A stretch of DNA of 64,000 bases from Symbiodinium sp. CCMP2592 (Eukaryota > Sar > Dinophyceae > Suessiales > Symbiodiniaceae), in NCBI GenBank assembly GCA_905221615.1, contig CAJNDT010002057.1:574044-638043 (forward strand). Direction: 5' to 3'. The position numbers were made by a program, and so were the translations under genes. Below, piece after piece: positions 9,593-20,566 of this stretch; the first letter of the stretch is position 1; each line of letters opens with the position of its first letter. Below the pieces are notes generated by a model that searched no databases, was not told the DNA's origin, and was given only the letters and a program-made list of their open reading frames with translations.

Positions 9593-12029
9593 CTGGTTCC
9601 TGTCTAAACCTACTAAATCCTAGTTTTTTTGTGGGGCCCGTACAAACTCCATGTTAGGGTTCATAGTCATGAATAGCCTACGAAGAAGCATAACGTAGAG
9701 TTGGGGTTTTGCGTTTAGGGCTTAGGGGGTTGATGGCTTGGGGTTTAGAGTTCAGGTGGCCCCATTAGACAGACGCTCAGGTTCATGGTTTCGGATAACT
9801 TCTTCAATCCCATCCAAGCGGAGCCGAGCCAACAAAGGCTGGGGTCTTTAAGGGGAAAAATGCGATGGTCAAAACAAGTCACAAACCCATCTTGAACAAC
9901 GAAGCTACTGCTGGCATTTCTCTGCAAGCCCCGGGTTTTTGGAGCCTGGGTCTTTAGGTGCTTGATAAGGGTTCTACAGGTTCTCTTTAGGTTTCCCAAG
10001 GGTTCTATATGGGAGTTTCCGAAAATTAGGGATACATTATTACAAAAAGGAAGGGGGAAGGATTGCTGGTTTGCCTCCACCTCACTCCAGGCATGATCTG
10101 AGGTGCAGGGGACCAAACTGAGGATCCCAGGGTTGAGGGTTTAGGGTTTAGAATCTCAAGGTTTTGGGTTTATGGTTTAGGATTCAGAGTTTGGGGTTTA
10201 GAATTTCAAATTTTAGGGTTTAGGGTTTAGCATTTAAATTTTAGGGTTTGGGTTTGGGGTTCGGGGCACCTTCATCTGGATTATACTTTTAAGCTAAGGC
10301 TATAGTCAGAAATGGCCCGAACAGCCAAGTAAATTCCAGGACGCAGGGCCCAAACCCAAAATCAATAGCCGAAAAGCCAAAACTCCTGAATCCTAAGCCC
10401 TAAAAGCTTAAGTCTCTAAACCCGACATCCACACCAAAAGCCGCCAACAACTGTAATCCTCGAAATCCGAACACGCCTCCTTCCGAAGATCTGCATCTTC
10501 CACCTCAGGGTCTGTGCGTGTATATAAAGGGTTTCTGAATACTTTCGGTAAAGCTTTGGGCAGTGTTAGTTACAAAAGAATCACGATAGGGACTCTAGGG
10601 ACTCACTCTAAATCTTCCGACCGCCGTATTAGCATGTTGCGCTTGACGGTCTACAGCGGGTGGTTTTAGGGTTTCGGTTTTAGCGTGTAGATTTGGGGTT
10701 CAGAGCTTAGTGGTTTGGTTTAGAGTCTAGGGTTGGCATCTAGGCTACATTCACCTTCAAAACCCTGAACACTGCCATCCCCAAAACCAAAACCTCTAGC
10801 ATATGCAAGGCTCACATAAGGCAGACTTTCTACAACCGCCCACCTCCGTGGCAGCAGAGGGTAGTGCAGACACCAGATGGCCGCGCCCGGTACCGACCGC
10901 CTCCTCTCGCGGCGCCCTGTGAGGTGAGGTGGCAGTACCTCTCGCGGACGTCGCAGTTTTCCGTTCTTGAGGGCGGCATGTTTATGGCTTCGGATTTAAG
11001 ATTTGGGGCTAAGGCCTGCAGAGTGGGACATCCTGGGTGGGTTTTTGCTGCTTTCAGTTTGGGCTTGCGGATTCTCTTGTTGAGGGTCAGTTTTTTATTC
11101 CAGCTTGTCGGAATTGCTTTCAGGGATCTGGTTATAGACCCTAAAAATGGGATCCCTGTTGCGCTTTATCGTAAGGACCCGTAAATCAGGTACTCCGCAG
11201 TTCAAGAAAACCTCAACTTCAACCGAATTCTCTGATTCTTTCCCTCCCAGGCCTGAAGAAGGAGAGTGCGCTGGGCTGCTTGGGGGCGTCGTGGGCGTGG
11301 ATAGCGTAGCATTCGCCTCCTCAAAAACAGCATGTTATCATTGGGTTTAGGATTTCGCGCTGCCCTAAACCCTGAACCCTAAACGGAAAATGTTAGTTTG
11401 GAGTTGGCCTAAGAAGGTCCGTGCCCTCGCGTGCCGAGGATGTCTGCTCGCAGGCCCATATAGTACAGGTACTTCGGCCTTAAGGTACTCCCAATGTAGG
11501 TACTCAAGGGCCGAAGAAAATGCGAGATGGACATAAACCCTAAACCCTTAACCCTGAACCCTTAACCCTAAACCCTTAACTCCTAAACCCTTAACCCTAA
11601 ACTTTTCAACCCTCAGGGTTGCAAGGCTACAGTACTACAGGCCCTTGGAGCTACCCGACCCAATCTATGGACCCTCAACCTCACTCGAAAGGCCTTTCCC
11701 TAGAGCCTTGAAGTTCCATCGCCAAACCTATAGGTTCTTGTTAAGGAGTTTAGTAGTTTAGTTTAAGTTACCATAACCAGGAAAACATATTCTTACATTT
11801 TTATTACTATGGACCTAGTATGTTATCTTGAATTAAACCCTTTAACAAGAACCCAGAAACTCCAAAGCTCATGCCCCATGCTCTTCCCCTAGCCCTCAGG
11901 CTCAAAAGCTCTCTGCAACTATTGCTCTTTCTGTTGACGCACCCAATTCACAAACCCTACAAACCCTAAAAGCCCCAAAACCCAAGCCCCTAAACCCCTA
12001 TATCCGCTTTCTTGGAGTGTCAGCCCAGC
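9593..12029. other. intron or spacer with telomere-like runs
   Basis: TTTAGGG-type runs lie at about 10,130-10,260 and CCCTAAA/CCCTTAA-type runs at 11,533-11,610. A GC-rich patch at 10,856-10,935 has plausible splice borders on both strands, so I leave it uncalled. Confidence 0.5.
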
Positions 12030-12096
12030 CTTTGTCCCAGCACCACTCTCTGGCGCCGGAGAAGGCCGTTGGCTCGGCGTTGCATCCTCGGTCGAG
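12030..12096 (-). CDS. possible 67-bp exon
   Basis: The patch encodes LDRGCNAEPTAFSGAREWCW and then DK. It lies between a CCCTGCAG acceptor and a GC donor (GCTGGG). It is unique, GC-rich sequence in a sea of telomere-like words. I recognise no domain. Confidence 0.35.
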
Positions 12097-12281
12097 CTGC
12101 AGGGTCCTTTGACTTGGCCCCTAAGCCCAAGAGCCTGAAATTCTGAAACCTACTCCGCTAAACCGTCACGTATGTTCCCAAACGTTCGAACCTGAAACTC
12201 TGGAACCCAAAGTCCCGAAGTCCCAAACCTCAACCCTAAACCCTAAACCCCTAAAACCCTATAAACCCTAAACCCCCAAAC

Positions 12282-12367
12282 CGAGATCGCTTTGCATGCC
12301 GGGGTTCACTTCGGCGGCTCCCGAAGCGCACCGGCAGGGAGGCGCCGGGCTCCGCTCCTGCACCATC
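12282..12367 (-). CDS. possible 86-bp exon
   Basis: The patch is bracketed by CTCTTGCAG and a GTTTGG donor and encodes DGAGAEPGASLPVRFGSRRS plus eight further residues. The donor leads straight into TTTAGGG-like intron text. The product is unknown. Confidence 0.35.
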
Positions 12368-13649
12368 CTGCAAGAGCCTTCGAAACGGATTCGGAGTGAG
12401 AGAGGGCTTAGGGTTCGTGAACCCTTTAAAACGGTTTAGGATTTAGGGATTTAAGAGTCGTGTCGGAACAACGTTAATTCACAAGGGGCCTGTGGATTTC
12501 TAGAGTTTCCAAGAGAGCTTTGCAGATACGATGGCTGTCTCAAGCTTTGAAGATGCTGGATGAAGATATGCCTGCACTGACCGCATGTCTGATCACGCGA
12601 ACTGACAACCAAAGGCCGGAAACCTGAACCGAAACGGTTTAGGGTTTAGGGTTTAGGGTTTAGGGTCGAGTTCTGCTGACACTGTCCAAGCCCTAATCCA
12701 CTAGACGAGACTTGGACGCTCCTCGGTAGAATCCGCACTCAATCTATTCAAGCTGTTTTCAAACACCTCTATAACAACCTGTCTGTATATCTCTTATCTA
12801 AGCCTACAAACCCCGTTTAAGCCATGAGCGCCCCTACAAAGCCTGCATACATTGCAAACCTTTTATCAAACTCCTGCAACTAAGTCATCAACAACGCTTC
12901 AAGCTGTGAATTCCCCTTGTACAATCTCGTATGACAGCCGTACAGAGCTGTGTACTGCAAGAATAATCATCATTAGTAATACGAGTATTAAAACCACAGT
13001 AAAACTATAGTAAAAAGAAGAAGAACAATAACAATATCTTAAAGTAGCCATTAATCAGGCCCCTGAATTGGCCTCTGGTACGACTGAAACCGTGTGGACC
13101 GGCCAGGATCCTCAAGTTCTCCTGGCTGAAAATTCGTTTAGGGTCCTACAAGATTTCAGGGCTTACGGCTTTTGGGTTCAGGGTTTTGAAGAGCAGAGTT
13201 CTTGGGGGCGAGAGGCAAGAGTTTTGCTGTTTAGAGGCTGGGAGTTGATAAACAGGATTTTCGCACGTTAGCCTTCACCATTCTATCTTCCACGGCGACG
13301 GGAACGAACACAAGCTTCTGCCGAAGAGCCAGGGAAACCAAAGCTCAAACTTGCTGACAAACACATGTGAAGAAGCCCGATAAGCTCTAGCTATGCTCTT
13401 TGAGAATCAAGCAGCAAAGCTTGTGCCCAAGACTCGGTTTGATTGCCCTCGCATCACTCAGAAACCGATCACGAGCTGTAGAAACTTCATTACTTCCAAG
13501 CAGCAAGCAACCCTGTAACACCCCCCCCACACTCGGCCGAAACATTGTCACCACAGAAAGTACAATCGTCAGATTTGTCATGATCAAGGTCAACATCACA
13601 TGGCCATTATGACGATCATCATCAACATCTGGGTGCGGGGTCACCTCAC

Positions 13650-13764
13650 CGGTGTACATGGCGTCCTCCAGCTCCGGCCGCAGGGAACGTGCGGGGGGCC
13701 GAGCGAGGCTGCGTGGGCGGCGGCTGCATCGGAGGCTGCGTGGGTGCCTTTTGCAAGCGCTGTC
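13650..13764 (-). CDS. possible 115-bp exon, Pro-rich or basic frame
   Basis: The splice borders are the best in this flank: a pyrimidine tract ending CCCCTTCCAG and a GTGAGG donor. One frame gives a Pro/Gln-rich peptide (APTQPPMQPPPTQPRSAPRT) and another a basic one ending in RPELEDAMYTG. I cannot decide the frame without the neighbouring exons. Confidence 0.45.
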
Positions 13765-14485
13765 CTGGAAGGGGAAGAGGTCATTATTTAGGCCCCTAAA
13801 GTATGCCACTTGCTCGGAATGAGGTATCAAGACTCTCAGCAAATATGTCCAGCGAGGACTCGATAAAGTGAAGGGCATCGAATAGGCGCCAGGAATACAG
13901 GAGCCTTAATGATGAGAGCAGAGTTGTTTTCAACACATCTCCTTACTATAATTATAGTATACTGGGCCGCAAAACCCTATTCTAATTATGAAGGCCCCTA
14001 TATTAAGGGAATGTTCCGACTGATCTTTGAGGTCCCTAGAGGAACTAGCCGTGCTGCTCCGGCCTCTGGCAAAACCGGCTTGTGCTGGATGCCGAGATTT
14101 TACAGTTTCAGGGTTGTCTAGTGGCCGCCTTAATAACTAGAATAGGGTTTTGGGGGTATATTATACTATAATCATAATAACGAACCCACAAAATAGTAGA
14201 TGGCAGAGTTTCAGGGTTTTCAGTGATTGGTTGTTTTGGCTGTAGGGTTTAGTTTGGGTGCAAGGTTTGGGGTTTAGGGCTTAATCTCGGTGAGGGTTTA
14301 GAGTTTAAGGTTTATAGGGTTTAGTTCGGGTGTAGGGTTGTGGGAATAGGGTTTCAACTGCTTAAGCTTTAGCTAGGATGCCCAATAACCTAGGAATAAA
14401 AAGGGCTTCCTTTTTGGTATTTGGTAACTTTATAAGGAGCCTAGGACTACAAAAAGGGAAGAAGGGTACTACTAGGCATCCTACT

Positions 14486-14583
14486 GTTGATGATATAAAT
14501 CCTGCATGACCTTAAGGACTCTAAACTATGGGAATTATGGTATATTCCTTATTATAGGTAATGCAGGATTTATATCATCAACC
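14486..14583. mobile_element. MITE family B, best-preserved copy
   Basis: The near-perfect inverted termini are about 22 bp (GTTGATGATATAAATCCTGC and its complement). This copy defines the family. It is non-coding and presumably mobilised by a transposase encoded elsewhere. Confidence 0.75.
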
Positions 14584-14719
14584 GTAGTTAGCGTGCTGCG
14601 CTGGGTCCTTTGCCCACGGGGACCGCCTCCAGAATGCGAATGGCGCGGGCCCAAGCAGGGTCCTCCTCGCCGTCTTTAACCTCCCAATGTTTTTGGGCGT
14701 TGGGTATCTTAAATATTAC

Positions 14720-14812
14720 CTGGACCCTAAGGAACCTACCTTGTTTAGGGTTCCCGAATATGATGTCTTTATATAAGACCTTAAACAGGTAGGTTACTTG
14801 GGGTTAAGGTAT
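14720..14812. mobile_element. MITE family E, diverged copy
   Basis: The inverted ends are AAGGAACCTACCTTGTTTAG and AAACAGGTAGGTTACTTG, and the central TATATAAG is shared with the 7.5-kb copy. Confidence 0.55.
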
Positions 14813-15904
14813 AGTATGATGGGTCCCAAAACCCTGTTCTAATTATGAAGGCCCCTATAAATCAAGGAACCCTATTATAATGGTTCCCTGGGGCTCCAAA
14901 TAGCCCAAAGTAGGTACTGTTTATAGGCTTTAGACCCCAAAGTAGGTACTACTTATAGACTTTAGAACCCAAAGAAGGTACGATTTGTATACTTGAAGCC
15001 TCAGGGGTTTCGGTTGTTGGGTTTTGGTACGGGCTGTTCCAGACTCAAAGCGTTCAGTGTGTAAGGCATATGCCAGCGAGCTCTAGTTTCCCACCGGTCC
15101 CGGAAAACCATTAAACCTGCAGACCCACTCGTGCTGCTCTAGATGCGCTCTGCAAACACTCGCAGAACTACTTTACAGCCGTGTGCGTAAGCGGTGCATG
15201 GCATCCGGATGACTTTCAACATCCTAAGCCTCACCCTCCTGCAAACCGCAACAGTCCCCAGAGGCTCCATATATAGTACCATTATGGAATTAAGTCCCGA
15301 AAGACTATCCATATTATGGCTTTGGGAACCTAATTCCATACTAGTAGTACATATGGAGACTCTAGGGTCCCTTGTGAAATCGAAGGCCCCGAATCCCACG
15401 CCTGCGTGTTGGCGAACGAGTCCAAGTATGATTGAAGCTTCTCCTACAGATGCGACACAAGCCTTTTATGGGGATTGGGTTTAGAGTTTGGGGTTTAGGG
15501 TTGACGGTTTAAGGTTTAAGGTTTAGGAGTTCCAGCCGAAGGGTCCATAAACGACTACACCATTGCACTGCAGAAACGCAAACTATATGATGAGGCCCGT
15601 CATCTGGGGGGCCTCGTTCCAAGATCATCGTGTTTGGATGATCTTGGACACTTAGGCTCCTATCTGTGGATCGAAACGGCCTTATTCGGGGCGGCATTCT
15701 GCCAGTTACATCGTACCTGTAGGTTCGATGAAACCAGAAAGTTGCAGCCTAAATCTCATATCCCAAACCCCCTCAACCCTAAACCCCTACGCCCTAAGCC
15801 CCAGAACTCCAGACCCTTAAACCCCTACACCCTCAACCCTAAACCCCTAAACTCCAAACCTGAAAAAGCTCCAGAACTCCAGATCCCTAAACCACTGCGT
15901 AAAC

Positions 15905-16021
15905 CTGCTCTGCGGGAGGCCCCTCCTCTGCAGAAGGGGTAGCTTCTGCTTGCACACGAGCAGGGAAGTATCCCTTTGCGGGAGGTCTGCCAGCATCTGC
16001 TTGTGGCTTCGCCGCCTCTTC
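15905..16021 (-). CDS. 117-bp exon, Ala/Pro-rich product
   Basis: The exon is exactly 39 codons and begins EEAAKPQADAGRPPAKGYFP. It sits between a CATAG acceptor and a CAG/GTTTAC donor. The product is Ala/Pro/Glu-rich and probably disordered. Style and strand match the 16.5-16.9 kb exon upstream, but the codon phases do not join directly, so an exon between them is missing from my model. Confidence 0.5.
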
Positions 16022-16496
16022 CTATGTTGCGATTTGGAGCTTTGCGTTCAGAAGACACGGGCCTTGATCACGTGACTAGCGTCTTCAGGGATATTTCAGT
16101 AAACAAATAGGGACCACTGTGGGAATCTTGTGCATGATGATGATGATCATCATCATCATCATCACTTCGGCGCCGGAAGACCCGAACGTCAACCCATACC
16201 CTCTGTTGAGTCCTGAAGCTAGGCTCAAGGCTCAACGAAAGGAGTCCCATAAAAAGAAAACGAAAGCAACTAAGCGTTTTACATCCCAACATCCGCGGCT
16301 TTATGATTCGAGTCGGGTTTGGTGGGATACCTTATGGTGCAGCAATAAACGGCCGAAGCGGGGATGTCGCTACGATTTTTTCAGACTTTCATAAAACCCC
16401 CCCCTTCAAAAGTCCTTACAAAAACCTGTAATTAAACCTGTTCTGACAAAACCCCTATGAAACCCAACTAAAAGCCTTCGAAACGAAACCAAAGAC

Positions 16497-16882
16497 CTTC
16501 TGAAGAGTCCAGTCTCCAAGAGCCGAAGCGCTTCGAGCCAGGGTGGCTGAGCTTCCGCTTGCTGGGAGCTCGGTGTGGAAACGGGTGTTTTCGGTGCTCC
16601 GGTAGCCACTGAAGTCACTGAAGGCTTGGGAGGTATGGAGGTCATGGGGGGCTTTTGCTTTAGAGGATCTGCGCGGACGGGAAACGTCGTCCGGCCTGTC
16701 TGTGCCTGCGTTGCGGCATCTTCACTTTGCTTCTCCAGCAGGATGCTCCGCAGCTGGATGATGACCCGCTCAAACCAAGCGGTGTCGCCTGCCTCGACGC
16801 TCTCAGACAGAGCCGCACATGCTGCAGCGACCTCTCGCTCACGGCTGGATCGGGCAGTGCTTGCTTCAAGCTTGTCCTTGCC
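16497..16882 (-). CDS. 386-bp exon, helical then Pro-rich
   Basis: The acceptor is CGCACGCAG and the donor CAGAAG/GTCTTT. The first part is a charged helix (including AACAALSESVEAGDTAWFER and LRSILLEKQSEDAATQ). A Pro/Thr-rich stretch and PPWLEALRLLETGLF follow. A short upstream exon near 16,930-16,960 (RFKIVPVNP) ending in a GTGAGC donor may precede it. I recognise no domain. It probably belongs with the exons at 15.9 kb and below. Confidence 0.5.
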
Positions 16883-17039
16883 CTGCGTGCGGGAAGCCGC
16901 TGGCGACACATCCGGCCAGCTCACCTTGGATTCACCGGCACAATCTTGAACCTTGCTCCTTCATTATGTGGTGCTTCTGCCACAACTGCCACTACCACTA
17001 CAGCTCCGGGCCTACTCCAACTATTAATACTGCTGCTGC

Positions 17040-17046
17040 CACTACT

Positions 17047-17114
<68 letters not shown>
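17040..17114. repeat. CTA trinucleotide microsatellite
   Basis: About 22 near-perfect CTA units. The long poly-Leu, poly-Tyr and poly-Ser frames across it are artefacts of the repeat. Confidence 0.9.
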
Positions 17115-17199
17115 GCCAATACTTGTACTACGACTATTACTAGTACTACTACTACCACCGCCACCACTGCTTCCCGCACTCCCTTTATGACTGTTCACT

Positions 17200-18137
17200 T
17201 ATGCTTGTCAAAGGCGCTGAGGTAGCAGAGCCGGCACTTCGAAGGCAGGTGCCAAGCCGGAATCCTAGCGGTACGAAACTCGGACTTCCCACGGAGAGGC
17301 AGGTCAAGCGGCTGCAGGCGCGAATCGCCATGGCATTTACAACAAGATGGATAATCAAGAGTAGGGCTTTAGGGCTTCCGGGCATAGTTTGAGTATGGGC
17401 TGATAGAATAGAGTTGTGTAGGGTTTGGGGTGTGATTTGTATCTGGTTTGGGGGTATGTTTGTCCTGGGATAGGCTCGGGCAGGCCCTCGAGTGGTCGGA
17501 ACAAGCCTTTGGTTTGAACTGGGCCTGTAGAGCTATGACTTCAATGAAAGCGGCATTTCTTTATCTTGCAATTGGCTCAGCAAAGCTTTGACGGCGCAGC
17601 GAACAATGCCGGACCGACGTTCGCGGGTGAGAGCCCCAAACCCTTAACCAGAAACGGTCCACGAGCAGAAAATGCTTGAACATAGGGGGGGTTGAGTACC
17701 CTAGCCCAAAAAAAGTTAAGCTTTCCAATTATGGTAGGGTGATATAAACCCCAAAAGGTTAGCTACTCAGCTACTAAGTGAAATACATGCATAAACACAT
17801 GGATGGTTGGGGCCTGGGGTTTAGGATTTGGAGTGAAACCTCAGATTCTACACCTATATAGAATTCCGACCAGCGGGATCCTTACAGTGAGGATCCCTAA
17901 GTAAAGTACCCCTTATGGAAAGAAACTCCCATATGTGGAAGCCCTTTAAGGAACCCTTAAAGCATCCCTTTAAAGGAACCTTAAGGCACCCCTACCCATA
18001 TGTACTCCCCAACAGGCCACTCCTCTGGGCTCTGAGCATTCCACAGCAAGTGTTAACAGGGTAGGTAATGCTATACTGAACTTAGAACAGGGTTGAGCTG
18101 TACGACTTTGGCATAAACCAAAAAACAGGGTCGTGAC
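17200..18137. other. spacer at the left edge of the central compartment
   Basis: This is the last stretch with flank character (GGTTTAGG words, AAAGGAACCCTTAAAG-type runs). There is no convincing exon. The change to GACCGNC-rich DNA occurs just to the right without an assembly gap. Confidence 0.5.
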
Positions 18138-18307
18138 TTAGACGGTTTGAGAAGTCGACCGCCTTTTTCCGCACAATCGACTTCCACGGTTTGAGCAGTC
18201 GACCGCCTTTTCCGCACAATCGACTTCCACGGTTTGAGCAGTCGACCGCCTGATTCTGCACAATCGACTTCCACGGTTTGAGCAGTCGACCGCCTGATTC
18301 TGCACAA
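18138..18307. repeat. 42-43 bp tandem repeat, four copies
   Basis: Each unit contains CGGTTTGAGCAGTCGACCGC followed by a variable run and CACAATCGACTTC. Every unit carries one GTCGACCGCC, so the array is the first run of motif hits at the left edge of the domain. Confidence 0.8.
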
Positions 18308-18325
18308 TCGAGTTCCTAGCTCGGG

Positions 18326-18384
18326 GTGCAGCCCAGAAGAAAAAAGAGCTCGAGCCTCGAGCTCTTTTTTCTTCTGGGCTGCAC
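18326..18384. repeat. perfect palindrome, 29-bp arms
   Basis: The arms are exact inverted copies (GTGCAGCCCAGAAGAAAAAA on into GAGCTCGAG) with a single base at the centre. It would form a cruciform or a very stable RNA hairpin. Confidence 0.85.
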
Positions 18385-18488
18385 TGACGCCGTCAAGGCC
18401 ACATGATGGACCGGCTGAGTGAAAACAACGCCTAACATGAACTTAAAATACTGTTTCGTTTGCGCTCCACCATAAGGCCACGGCAAGC

Positions 18489-18570
18489 TGAGCGCCGAGA
18501 CCGAAGTCGACCGGCGAGCTCAGGAATGCACCGGGACGGAAGTCGACCGGCAAGCGATGTGGTCACCCCA
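18489..18570. repeat. solitary copy of the 122-bp satellite unit
   Basis: About 76 bp match the units at 38.4-39.0 kb with only a few differences (GAAGTCGACCGGCGAGCTCA, then GAAGTCGACCGGCAAGCGAT). The orientation is the same as at the other end of the domain, 20.1 kb away. Confidence 0.75.
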
Positions 18571-18762
18571 GTGCTTCAATGTCTACGACCGTTGTCAAGG
18601 CCATCTCCGAACCTGGCGGCCGGTCCATCGGCTTGTGGTTGAGACGATTGGCCCAATCGTCCAGCCGCATGATGGACCGGCTGTGTGAAAACAACGCCTA
18701 TAACATGAACTCAACTTTTTCAATGACATGACCTTGACATCAGCATGTCGAACATGCTCGGT

Positions 18763-18884
18763 CAAGCAGTTCAACGAGAAGGCTCTGTAGGCTACAGAGC
18801 CTTCTCGTTGAGCTGCTTGGGAACCGTGGGGCAGCTCCAATGCGAACACCTCTCAGAGGGATTCGCATTCGAGCTGCCCCACGG
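18763..18884. repeat. two adjacent long hairpins
   Basis: The first (18,763-18,819) has 28-bp arms with one mismatch and a one-base centre. The second (18,824-18,884) has 23-bp arms with one mismatch and a loop of about 15 bases. They are head to tail with four bases between them, so an RNA across both would fold into twin stem-loops. Confidence 0.8.
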
Positions 18885-19199
18885 CTCCAGAACTCCTTTG
18901 TACACTCAGGAGGCACGCAAAGTGAAGATTCAGCGAAGCTGAAGGACCGGCACTGTGTCTGGTCTTCCAACCAGCAGCCACGGACCATTTGGACGGCATG
19001 GTCGTACCATGTCATCCACCTGGTCGACCTGCTCTCAGAGGAGGGCTCACCACGTCTGCCTGGCAATGAGCAAACGACATTAATTAAGATTGACTGAAAA
19101 TAGGCACGACCGACGTGGCACAGGATGAATCATGGAGCAAGTGTGCCAATCAGATATTGGGCATTGCACCACACTGCATTTTTTTAACCGCACTGTTCT

Positions 19200-19912
19200 T
19201 CAACGCGTACAGGCCAAGGCGACCGCCAACATTACTCCACAGTTGGCCACATGCATTCCGTTGCCGACCTGCTGTCGGTTGGGCTGCCCCAGGACCCCAT
19301 AGTTCATTGCCATTGCTGCTGCCATTTCGACCGGCAGAAGCCATCGGCTCAAACCATCCACCCAAATTTTCGTATTCGTGCGGAAAGTTGGCAAGCGACC
19401 ATCTTTTGTAGTCATCTTAAGGAAACGTGCAGGGGTTTGGCTGAGATCAAAGACCGGCTCCTGCTCTTTGTCAGACCTGCACTGCTGCCAAGTTTCACGG
19501 TACTTTGCCAAGTATTTCTGCTGCTGCCCAGTCAGCAGACATTCCCACGACCGGCTTGGCGTCTGCACCATGTCTAAACCCTTTGCTCTGCGACAGAAGT
19601 TCTCCTCTTCTAGAGTCTCCTCGACCGACCCTATGTAACAATCTCTGATGGACAGTCCACCACCGACGGAATTGAAGAAGCTTGTCACGAAATGGTAGAC
19701 CGTCGGGATATCGGCAACCGACGCTCTCGACCGATGTACTAGCACGGAATATACCCGTGGTCGATTCACACAGGTGAAGCCCACATGGTGTGGCTCGACC
19801 CGCAAGTGATGAATGACATACTTTTCCTGCATGAGATCCTCCAGGACCGACGTGGGAAAGCCAGACACGTTTTCGTGCAGTATGACCGGCGGCTCCTGCT
19901 TCAACATAAGGG
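19200..19912 (-). CDS. C5 cytosine DNA methyltransferase, C-terminal part
   Basis: The visible 237 residues begin before ILHENVSGFP, which carries the ENV of motif VI. RPRVY follows as the motif VIII region, and QVGNGMHVANCG near the end is motif X. The frame ends at a stop at 19,200-19,202. The family transfers methyl groups from S-adenosylmethionine to cytosine C5. Motif I (cofactor site) and the catalytic Pro-Cys of motif IV should lie upstream, in or beyond the 100-N gap, so activity cannot be judged. Six or more GNCGGTC words lie in the frame. C5 methyltransferases occur in dinoflagellates both as host genes and inside retroelements. I see no reverse transcriptase or terminal repeats here, so I treat it as a host gene, with caution. 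Confidence 0.7.
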
Positions 19913-20012
19913 NNNNNNNNNNNNNNNNNNNNNNNNNNNNNNNNNNNNNNNNNNNNNNNNNNNNNNNNNNNNNNNNNNNNNNNNNNNNNNNNNNNNNNNN
20001 NNNNNNNNNNNN
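19913..20012. other. assembly gap of 100 N
   Basis: Exactly 100 undetermined bases. A round number usually marks a gap of unknown true size, so distances and reading frame across it are not reliable. Confidence 0.98.
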
Positions 20013-20271
20013 TGGAGACGACCGACTGGACCCCAACGAAGATGGAAGGATGGGCTGTGCGTGTGGAGACCGCCATCCACCTGCACTGATCACCACGGAA
20101 GACTTCTCGCACGACCGACGCATGGTGATCCCAGCATTTGGCCACCAACCACAAATCCACAGGATACTTCTTGTCGACGGACGCTTCGACCGCCTGTGTG
20201 TCAGGACCGGCTTCCTCTGTGGTGTCCAACGTCTTGCTATCCTCTGGCTGCTCTTGGTCACTGACCGGCAA
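20013..20271 (-). CDS. frame upstream of the gap, possibly the methyltransferase 5' part
   Basis: A minus-strand frame reads PVSDQEQPEDSKTLDTTEEA and then, further on, KKYPVDLWLVAKCW before entering the gap. The acidic start and the hydrophobic part look coding. No methyltransferase motif is visible, and the linkage to the downstream part rests only on proximity. Confidence 0.35.
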
Positions 20272-20318
20272 CTCCTCCCAGATTCAGTAAAGTGATTGAT
20301 GACGTCCACATCAAACCC

Positions 20319-20432
20319 TGAACTGCACCTGGACTGCACCTGAACTGCACCTGAATGGCACCAATATAGAAAACCTCATCACCTGAACTGCACCTGAACT
20401 GCACCTGAACTGCACCTGACCTGCACCTGCCG
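20319..20432. repeat. 11-bp tandem repeat TGAACTGCACC, locus 1
   Basis: Two blocks of the 11-mer flank a spacer containing GCACCAATATAGAAAACC. The same two-block layout recurs at 27.9 and 36.5 kb in the same orientation. Here it lies 5' of the methyltransferase region. Confidence 0.8.
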
Positions 20433-20566
20433 CCCTGCCCCCCACAAAGGTCCTCTGTGGGATGGGCCGGCATGTCTGTCATGGGTTTGCACGGCCTGAG
20501 CTTGCCTCAGTAGGAGTGTGGGTTAGTGTGGGCAGTGGGGCCATTAGTCTAGTTTCAAGGATTCTT

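Noticed and set aside
10856-10935. GC-rich exon-like patch
   Set aside because: Plausible splice borders exist on both strands and neither frame gives a recognisable peptide.
16998-17198. Poly-Leu, poly-Tyr and poly-Ser frames
   Set aside because: They are translations of the CTA microsatellite.
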